This document shows, piece by piece, positions 1-4,986 of a stretch of DNA of 7,423 nt. The stretch's first letter is position 1; the number at the start of each line of letters is the position of its first letter. Source of the DNA: Bacteroidota bacterium (GTDB lineage Bacteria > Bacteroidota > Bacteroidia > Bacteroidales > UBA10428); contig JAHEEB010000183.1 in NCBI GenBank assembly GCA_024640925.1, positions 1 to 7,423 of the forward strand. Reading direction: 5' to 3'. Position numbers and translations under genes: made by a program. The notes beneath the pieces are model-generated. The model was given only the letters and a program-made list of their open reading frames with translations. It did not search any database and was not told the DNA's origin.

Positions 1-108
1 AATTTCCTTTGGTGTTAATGGATTTTTGCTGCCTTCAGGTATTTCCTTTCCTACGTGACAAACCGGAGCTACAGTAAGTATAACTTTTCTTCTTTGATTT
101 TGGGCCAT
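1..108 (-). CDS. Probable beta-keto acid cleavage enzyme (DUF849/Kce-like), N-terminal fragment
   Basis: Only the first 36 codons lie in the window; the gene runs off the left edge, reading toward position 1, with ATG at 108-106. The peptide begins MAQNQRRKVILTVAP and continues with KNPLTPKEI at residues 28-36. A short basic start, a hydrophobic beta strand ending in a small-residue turn, then a (I/L)TPxEI motif is the typical opening of the DUF849 / beta-keto acid cleavage family. These TIM-barrel, metal-dependent enzymes condense a beta-keto acid with acetyl-CoA. The best-known member, Kce, cleaves 3-keto-5-aminohexanoate in lysine fermentation. The catalytic metal ligands lie outside the window, so substrate cannot be judged. 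The family's usual T-G after the first strand is replaced here by VCHVGK. I see no strong Shine-Dalgarno sequence. The family call rests on the N-terminus alone. Confidence 0.6.
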   Translation of the reverse strand, partial: MAQNQRRKVILTVAPVCHVGKEIPEGSKNPLTPKEI

Positions 109-140
109 AGATTAAAACTTTTATGGAATAAAAGTAGAAA

Positions 141-164
141 TTATTCTTCAGGTAGAAAGAATAA
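141..164. repeat. 8-bp inverted repeat upstream of the Kce-like gene
   Basis: TTATTCTT at 141-148 and its exact reverse complement AAGAATAA at 157-164 enclose an 8-base loop, CAGGTAGA. It sits 33-56 bases upstream of the ATG at 108, where a promoter or operator would be expected. A TACTTTTA sequence on the minus strand nearby differs from TAnnTTTG at one fixed base, but I found no convincing -33 box. It may be a regulator site or an mRNA hairpin; the function is inference. Confidence 0.3.
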
Positions 165-223
165 ATTTTTCAGGTTAACTGGAGTTTTAGTAAAACCATT
201 TTTCTTTAGATGTTAATATGTAA

Positions 224-249
224 TTTTCCAACTCAGCTTTGCTGGAAAA
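224..249 (-). terminator. Hairpin downstream of the HMA gene, possible weak terminator
   Basis: TTTTCCA at 224-230 pairs exactly with TGGAAAA at 243-249 across 12 bases. An alternative inner stem, CAGC 234-237 with GCTG 241-244, closes a TTT loop. It lies 67 bases beyond the stop of the HMA gene and before the next gene on the same strand. No U-tract follows on the minus strand, so intrinsic termination would be weak; mRNA 3'-end protection is equally possible. Confidence 0.3.
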
Positions 250-263
250 CCACATATGCATCT

Positions 264-283
264 CATGTCACTTTTCAGACATG
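264..283. repeat. 6-bp inverted repeat (CATGTC/GACATG)
   Basis: CATGTC at 264-269 and GACATG at 278-283 are exact reverse complements with an 8-base loop. On the plus strand the stem is followed by a T-rich run (TTTATTTT), but no plus-strand gene precedes it. On the minus strand it falls 33 bases after the HMA stop. Together with the hairpin at 224-249 it fills the spacer between the HMA gene and the Kce-like gene. Confidence 0.25.
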
Positions 284-316
284 TTTATTTTAACGATACT
301 AAATTCAATAAAAATA

Positions 317-532
317 CTATCTTTTTTGAATTTCTTCGTATCCATATCCTATACTTTCAACTGCATACTGCACTTTCAAAAGATCGATATCATAACCTGT
401 TAAAGTTACCCGGTTTTTGTCAAGGTCAACTTTTACATTTTGAATATCCTGAAGTCTGGACAGGTTATTTTCAACGTTCTTTTTACAACGATTACAATTC
501 ATACCACGCACAAAAAATTGAATAGATTCCAT
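317..532 (-). CDS. Heavy-metal-associated (HMA) domain protein, CopZ-like
   Basis: A 71-residue stand-alone HMA domain. The GMNCNRC motif at residues 10-16 supplies the paired cysteines C13 and C16 that bind Cu(I) or a similar soft metal in this fold. The rest follows the expected beta-alpha-beta-beta-alpha-beta plan: a helix after the cysteines (KKNVENNLSRL), a central strand with VKVDLDKNRVTLTG around residues 33-46, and the final GYGYEEI strand. Free HMA proteins of this size act as cytoplasmic copper chaperones for P-type ATPases or as metal buffers; mercury or cadmium binding cannot be excluded. No ATPase or cop/mer regulator is in the window, so the partner is unknown. The first ATG gives the complete first strand; the internal Met11 would remove it. 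It lies 147 bases after the acyltransferase fusion on the same strand and may be read from that transcript. Confidence 0.85.
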   Translation of the reverse strand: MESIQFFVRGMNCNRCKKNVENNLSRLQDIQNVKVDLDKNRVTLTGYDIDLLKVQYAVESIGYGYEEIQKR

Positions 533-577
533 ATAAAATGTTTATTTAATAATTAATTTTAGTTTTGTTCGTATAGA

Positions 578-599
578 GCTTTTGAATGAGTCCAAAAGC
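578..599 (-). terminator. 7-bp stem hairpin between the acyltransferase fusion and HMA gene
   Basis: GCTTTTG at 578-584 and CAAAAGC at 593-599 are exact reverse complements with an 8-base loop. The hairpin lies about 80 bases past the stop of the 822-residue protein and about 45 bases before the HMA start codon. No clear U-tract follows on the minus strand, so it may be a weak terminator, an attenuator or an operator of the HMA gene. Confidence 0.3.
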
Positions 600-679
600 A
601 ATTGATAACTTATGAAAGCTGCACAAATTGCAGATCATAAATTCGTTCTCCTGTATGAACAGGAATGAGATTTTAGCTT

Positions 680-3148
680 TTAAGCACTTAAAGAATCAAG
701 CTTATGTTGAATACGTGTGCGAACTATATCCGAAAGTGCATCGTAGGTGTGATTTCCGGGATAAACAGGTTTTAAAAACTCTACCCTGATACGACGGAAA
801 GGAGTAGGGAAAATCCGGCCACGCGGCATAGCTTCAAATGCACCTTGAATAGACACAGGTACAATTGGAACATTAAGTTCACGGCTCAAAATAGCAAAGG
901 TCTTTTTAAAGTCACCCAATGAACCATCTCTTGTGCGGGTGCCTTCAGGAAATATAATCAGGTTCTTTTTCTTTTTCAATACTTCAGCCATTTTCTGAAT
1001 AGACTCTTTCAGATTATGGTTTAAATCCATAATAATTATATTGTTGCGATTGGCCAGAAATTTCAAAAATGAATTTCGGATATGTTTTTCTTTTGCATAA
1101 AAAAACGTTTTTCGCATTTGTGGAAATTTAAGAAAAGAAGCCACAAATAACCCATCGAGAAAACTTTGGTGATTGGGTACAATAATGCAAGGTTCTTTTG
1201 GGATATTTGATGCCCCTTTGCCCTTGAAACGAAAAAAAACTTTAAAGAACATGTGAGACAATTTTACCGCAAGGTTGCTGGTAATCCATGTAGAAGGGAG
1301 CTTAATATGAATTTTCTGCTTAAGAATTAACGACCAGTTAATTTTTTCAAAGGTTGTATGTTTTTTGTGTTCATGAATGTATTCACTCAATGCTAAAACA
1401 TTTTCGAAGGCTGTAAGCTGTGCCATATCAATGGAGACGCCAAAAGAAGTTTCGATAAAAACCTGTAACCCTACACGTTCAAGCGAGTCAAGCCCAATGT
1501 TCATAATCAAATGATAGGCAGGATATATATCCATCTTTTTTTCCTGCTCGAGATATTCTTTAAGTAAACGGTATTCTTCAAGTTTAATATCTTCCTGTGG
1601 TTTTGCTTCCATCTTTTTTTCTGTTGCTAAAGAAGGCAACAAGAACCGTTGTATTTTGCCCAACCTGGTCCGCGGCAATTCCTGGTCAGTCACGGAAATA
1701 TTAAGCAGCATTTTATAAGGGGCAACAGACTGATTGTAAACATGAATAATGTTCCATAAAATGTATTTCTCAACATCATCAATGCGTAACTCTTGAACTT
1801 TAGCCAAATCAGGCACAATAATGGCCCTGATACGATCACCTTCCTGATATACGCCAATTTCCTTAATTACCGGACTTATTGCCTCTATCTGTTCTTCCAT
1901 TTCAGACGGATTGATGTTTTTACCGTTCGAAAGTATTATGATCTCTTTTTTACGACCGGTAATAAACATGTATCCTTTCTTATCAATATAGCCTAAATCG
2001 CCTGTGTATAGCCATCCATCTTTAATTACTTCCGCTGTTTCTTTGGGTTTTCCATAATAGCCTTGCATAACATTTGGTCCGCTAATTACAATTTCATTGT
2101 CACGTATTTCCGCTTTAACACATGAAAGCAAGAATCCGGGAGAACCAATTTTCTGTTTGTCAGGACGAGTAAAGGTAATCATTGGTGCAGCTTCAGACAT
2201 ACCATATCCTTCGAGTATCTCGAATCCCAAGGTGTAAAAATCTTTTGCTACTATAGTGTCAAGTGCAGCACCTCCGCAAACCATATATTTTATGCTGCCT
2301 CCGAATTTATTATGTACACTACTAAAAATAATACGAGAGAATTTCCTTGAATTTACTAATCTGGCCAGAGAAAATAATATTCCGGCAACAGTACTTTTAG
2401 CAATTTTATCCATTATACCTTTATGAATGGAAGCATAAAGGCGCGGTACCCCAATGATTATTGAAACTTTATTATCATTAAGGGTCCGTATAATATCTTC
2501 AGAAGCCATAGATGGAGACATGGCAACAGAACAACCGACTGAAAAGGGCATAATCATTGTACCCAATAGGGGGAGGATGTGATGAAGAGGCAATAGCATC
2601 AATACCCGATCAGTTGATTTGTATATTTTTATCTGACTACATACGGCATCCACATTGGCCTGCAGGTTTTCGAAAGATAGCATTACACCCTTTGACTTAC
2701 CTGTTGTACCGCTTGTGTAAATAATTACGGCTGTGTCTTGTGGATTATCTTTAAATTGAATATCTGTTGGAAAAAGATCGGCCGACAGCGGTTCAAGGTC
2801 ATTAAGAATAATAATTTCGGGAGAAAGATCTACGCCTTGTAATGCTTCGTCAACAGTAGGTTTACGTGAAGAAGAACAAATGATAACAGAAGGTTTGCAA
2901 TCGTTTATTACATGCTGGACATCGCTTGTGACAGATAAAAAATCGACAGGCACAGGAATCATACCAACATGCCAGGCAGCCCAAAAGGCATATACCCATG
3001 CTTCACAGTTTTCACTGTAAATGATAACTCTTCCTTGTTTACCTTCTAATTTGCTGGAAAATAAATGAATTTTCTGAATTAATCCGCTATATGTTACCGT
3101 TCTATCTCCAATGCACAACGCGGATTTGTTGCTTGCGTTTAAAATCAT
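680..3148 (-). CDS. Acyl-activating enzyme / acyl carrier / PlsC acyltransferase fusion
   Basis: An 822-residue three-module protein. Residues 1 to about 505 are an AMP-forming acyl ligase: YTSGTTGKSKG at 144-154 (P-loop), EGYGMSEAAP at 313-322, GDLGY at 383-387, TGRKKEII at 397-404, and the LGKIQR motif with the conserved lysine K498. Residues about 515-595 are an acyl carrier domain with GLDSLE at 552-557; S555 is the phosphopantetheine site. Residues about 625-822 are a PlsC-type acyltransferase with the NHQSFLD box (H660, D665), FPEGTR at 733-738 and VPIVPVSIQG at 760-769. It probably activates a free fatty acid, loads it on its own carrier domain and transfers it to a lysophospholipid or glycerol phosphate at the inner membrane face. 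E. coli Aas has the acyltransferase first and uses free ACP. All key residues are present. An AAGGTAGGG stretch just before the ATG supports this start. Confidence 0.9.
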   Translation of the reverse strand: MILNASNKSALCIGDRTVTYSGLIQKIHLFSSKLEGKQGRVIIYSENCEAWVYAFWAAWHVGMIPVPVDFLSVTSDVQHVINDCKPSVIICSSSRKPTVDEALQGVDLSPEIIILNDLEPLSADLFPTDIQFKDNPQDTAVIIYTSGTTGKSKGVMLSFENLQANVDAVCSQIKIYKSTDRVLMLLPLHHILPLLGTMIMPFSVGCSVAMSPSMASEDIIRTLNDNKVSIIIGVPRLYASIHKGIMDKIAKSTVAGILFSLARLVNSRKFSRIIFSSVHNKFGGSIKYMVCGGAALDTIVAKDFYTLGFEILEGYGMSEAAPMITFTRPDKQKIGSPGFLLSCVKAEIRDNEIVISGPNVMQGYYGKPKETAEVIKDGWLYTGDLGYIDKKGYMFITGRKKEIIILSNGKNINPSEMEEQIEAISPVIKEIGVYQEGDRIRAIIVPDLAKVQELRIDDVEKYILWNIIHVYNQSVAPYKMLLNISVTDQELPRTRLGKIQRFLLPSLATEKKMEAKPQEDIKLEEYRLLKEYLEQEKKMDIYPAYHLIMNIGLDSLERVGLQVFIETSFGVSIDMAQLTAFENVLALSEYIHEHKKHTTFEKINWSLILKQKIHIKLPSTWITSNLAVKLSHMFFKVFFRFKGKGASNIPKEPCIIVPNHQSFLDGLFVASFLKFPQMRKTFFYAKEKHIRNSFLKFLANRNNIIIMDLNHNLKESIQKMAEVLKKKKNLIIFPEGTRTRDGSLGDFKKTFAILSRELNVPIVPVSIQGAFEAMPRGRIFPTPFRRIRVEFLKPVYPGNHTYDALSDIVRTRIQHKLDSLSA

Positions 3149-3150
3149 CC

Positions 3151-3182
3151 CTACCTTTTTAACCCTGTAAAGGTAACCTTTT
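3151..3182 (-). promoter_or_regulatory. RBS-overlapping inverted repeats upstream of the acyltransferase fusion
   Basis: In mRNA sense, UACCUUU (plus-strand 3169-3175) is the exact complement of AAAGGUA (plus-strand 3152-3158), which contains the only purine-rich RBS candidate directly before the AUG at 3148. The same CCUUU can instead pair with an upstream AAAGG (plus-strand 3177-3181) over a UUA loop. Two mutually exclusive hairpins are therefore possible, one covering the RBS and one freeing it. On DNA the block TACCTTTA also resembles the Bacteroidota -7 element with one mismatch. Whether it is a translational switch, an operator or chance is inference. Confidence 0.35.
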
Positions 3183-3252
3183 AAACTGAAATTAATGTAT
3201 ATAGAATCACAATAACTGTTAAAGGAGCCATAGTAGGTTGAAATACATGTAT

Positions 3253-3621
3253 CTACCAGGATTTTTCAAAATGAGATTTTTCAAAATCTTTGTGAATTGT
3301 TTTAAATACACTTTCACTCTTATTTTTTAAGTATAAAGGGTCTTTTCTACCAAAAGCTCTCGATAACAGGGCTAGCGGGAAGAGAAATAGATAAAAGATA
3401 ATTCCCAGAACTATATTTGGAATTATCAAACCCAGTAACCAGCTCAATTTCATCCATAAGAACTCAATTTTTTGGCTTAAGTAATTTGACAAAATACCAA
3501 TTATACCTATTCCTAATGAAACTGCAATAGACCATTTCCATTTTGTAATTAAATATATCAAAAGGAATCCAACCGTAATAGTTAGGATTGTTTTTGCAGG
3601 GTTTGTTTTTATTTTTTTCAT
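3253..3621 (-). CDS. SxtJ-family membrane protein
   Basis: A 122-residue integral membrane protein with hydrophobic segments at about 10-26, 30-48 and a long stretch from 56 to 87. After the last segment it has the block SRAFGRKDPLYLK at 87-99, and a polar tail follows. This layout (a proline-containing final membrane segment, then R-x-x-G-(R/K)-D-P-L) is the signature I associate with the SxtJ family of unknown function, named after a small saxitoxin-cluster protein. Its place directly after a DUF5989 peptide, in an operon with a carbamoyltransferase and an SGNH hydrolase, is the family's usual context. The start is six bases after the previous stop and in the same frame. The tail ends in a near-perfect repeat, FEKS-H-FEKS-W (residues 113-122), from a 15-base tandem duplication. 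The biochemical role is unknown; a membrane platform for the carbamoyltransferase or hydrolase is only a guess. Confidence 0.8.
   Translation of the reverse strand: MKKIKTNPAKTILTITVGFLLIYLITKWKWSIAVSLGIGIIGILSNYLSQKIEFLWMKLSWLLGLIIPNIVLGIIFYLFLFPLALLSRAFGRKDPLYLKNKSESVFKTIHKDFEKSHFEKSW
3260..3287. repeat. Tandem 13-bp repeat, 15-base period, in the 3' end of the SxtJ-like gene
   Basis: GATTTTTCAAAAT occurs at 3260-3272 and again at 3275-3287. The period of 15 bases equals five codons, so the duplication keeps the reading frame and gives the FEKS-H-FEKS tail. It ends five bases before the stop codon. Confidence 0.85.
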
Positions 3622-3627
3622 TCATTA

Positions 3628-3777
3628 CTAAAATAAAGTGTAAATAAAAGGAGCGATGGCGCTGCTGCCACCAAAAACTATCAATAAGCCCAAAATCAGG
3701 AGTAAAACAATAATAGGGACTAACCAAAATTTTTTTCTTTCTTTTAAGAAAAGCCATAAATCCTTTAAAAATTCCAT
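3628..3777 (-). CDS. DUF5989 family small membrane peptide (SxtK-like)
   Basis: A 49-residue gene, short enough for common length cut-offs to miss. The peptide starts MEFLKDLWLFLKERKKFW, has one hydrophobic segment at about 18-37 (including PIIVLLLILGLLIVFG) and ends SSAIAPFIYTLF. The amphipathic, basic N-terminus with KERKKFW, the single membrane span and the terminal APFIYTLF are the hallmarks of DUF5989, which accompanies SxtJ and carbamoyltransferases. The ATG lies two bases after the TAA of the SGNH gene, so translation is probably coupled. The gene ends TAG, followed at once by TAA and TGA in the same frame, and then by the ATG of the SxtJ-like gene. The positive side chains before the span suggest N-terminus inside. 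Its function is unknown; the size fits an assembly factor or small regulatory subunit of a membrane complex. Confidence 0.88.
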   Translation of the reverse strand: MEFLKDLWLFLKERKKFWLVPIIVLLLILGLLIVFGGSSAIAPFIYTLF

Positions 3778-3779
3778 AG

Positions 3780-4982
3780 TTATTCTTTATTAAAAGTTTG
3801 TAAAGTGTCGTTTATTTGAGAATACAGGTATTGTGCAATTATTTTGTTGGCTGCCTCATTCGGATGCCCTTCTTTATGAAGAGTATATTCATTGATTCTC
3901 TGATCAAAACCGGATATTACATTATGCAGAAAAAAGATTTTAATATTACTCCTTTTCATTTGATTAAAAAAATAATCAGACTCATCCTGATTCTGAAAGA
4001 CATACTCACATTCATTTGGATCATCCCACATAAATAAATAGAGGGTTATCCCTTCTTTCATTAAAAGTGTGTTTGATTTTTTTATAATTTCCGTGGTTCT
4101 CACAAGATCCCTGTGAGAAAGTTTTCTTTCTAAAAAGAATCGGTTATAAATAAACGATTTTAAGAGCTTGTCTTCTATCTTTTCGGGCCATATTGTATAT
4201 GTACCAGTTCTTTTTAGACTATCTCCCACAACCTCATATCTTGATCCATGCCGATCCCATTTGGAATGGCCTGCATCGCGAGCTATATGGTCGAATGGCA
4301 AAAAACTGAATATGGCTAACTTTTTCCCATTAATTGGTTTCAAATCTTTTGATATGTAGTTTTCAATATATGCCAGCATCTGATGAGGTCCGTACCCATG
4401 AAATCCGTAGTTAAAAACTTTAAATCGCTGACCTGCGTACTGATTAAAATAAAAAGGCAGAGTTGAAGTATCCGATAACCCTTCGCCAAATGTGAAGGAG
4501 CACCCAAAAAAAAGAGCACAATCCATACTACAGTTGTTTGAATTCGGAGTGTATCTCCGGCCATCCTTTATGGTGTATGAAACATCGTAAATCACTTCAT
4601 TATCAATAATTTTTTTTGAGGTATATACTCCTTCCTTATTTACTTTATATCCAAGATAAGGATCTGATAATATATACCCAACTTCTGAAGAACTGCCAAT
4701 CATCTCGACTGACTGGCCATTTTTATGTGAAATTTTGCTTCGCCATAAATAGGTTTCGTAAATAAACAGAGCAAAAATAATGGCTGAGGTATTGAAATAC
4801 AGCATCTTGAAGTTTGTGTTTTTTGATTTCAGTCCTAAACCGATCAGATATAAAAAAATAGCGAGAAATATGATAACCCATGGACAAACATTGAATATTT
4901 TAAAGGATAAATAACAAAACAGTAATAAGATACATGTTAAGAGAACAGGAACTAACCAGGTGAGTTTTTTCAGGATATTCAT
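3780..4982 (-). CDS. Membrane-anchored SGNH/GDSL-like hydrolase (SxtL-like position)
   Basis: A 400-residue protein. The N-terminus has three predicted membrane spans at about 10-30, 34-50 and 61-80, with lysines before span 1 and between spans 2 and 3; this suggests that the following domain (about 95-395) faces the periplasm. That domain shows the SGNH blocks: FFGCSFTFGEG at 158-168 with probable nucleophile S162; NYGFHGYGPHQ at 191-201 for the oxyanion glycine; FLPFDHIARD at 227-236, likely in place of the usual Asn block; and KEGHPNEAAN at 370-379 with catalytic histidine H373. The residue two before that histidine is Glu371 rather than the more usual Asp. SGNH enzymes act as esterases, deacetylases or acyltransferases on glycans and lipids. 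The gene starts four bases after the carbamoyltransferase stop. An extracytoplasmic esterase or transferase acting on the carbamoylated product is a reasonable inference; the substrate cannot be told. Confidence 0.8.
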   Translation of the reverse strand: MNILKKLTWLVPVLLTCILLLFCYLSFKIFNVCPWVIIFLAIFLYLIGLGLKSKNTNFKMLYFNTSAIIFALFIYETYLWRSKISHKNGQSVEMIGSSSEVGYILSDPYLGYKVNKEGVYTSKKIIDNEVIYDVSYTIKDGRRYTPNSNNCSMDCALFFGCSFTFGEGLSDTSTLPFYFNQYAGQRFKVFNYGFHGYGPHQMLAYIENYISKDLKPINGKKLAIFSFLPFDHIARDAGHSKWDRHGSRYEVVGDSLKRTGTYTIWPEKIEDKLLKSFIYNRFFLERKLSHRDLVRTTEIIKKSNTLLMKEGITLYLFMWDDPNECEYVFQNQDESDYFFNQMKRSNIKIFFLHNVISGFDQRINEYTLHKEGHPNEAANKIIAQYLYSQINDTLQTFNKE

Positions 4983-4986
4983 AGTG

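Noticed and set aside
256..525. 89-codon plus-strand frame over the HMA gene
   Set aside because: It is antisense to a well-supported HMA domain and its composition is low in recognisable motifs.
619..663. Two short hairpins (CTGCA/TGCAG at 619-633 and CCTGT/ACAGG at 650-663) after the acyltransferase fusion
   Set aside because: Stems of only five pairs without a following U-tract; expected by chance and too weak to call terminators.
1793..1996. Plus-strand frames inside the large genes (also 3816-4037, 4168-4359, 4960-5280, 5504-5737)
   Set aside because: All are antisense shadows of genes with complete motif sets and have no RBS or family resemblance.
3243..3252. ATACATGTAT palindrome just after the SxtJ-like stop codon
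   Set aside because: A 10-bp AT-rich palindrome with no spacing partner or U-tract; it is likely chance and does not make a terminator.
3464..3757. 97-codon reading frame on the minus strand
   Set aside because: It overlaps the DUF5989 and SxtJ-like genes in another frame and has no family-like features; the two overlapped genes have clear hallmarks.
4340..4564. 74-codon minus-strand frame within the SGNH gene
   Set aside because: It lies wholly inside the SGNH coding region in a different frame; the SGNH motifs are intact in the true frame.
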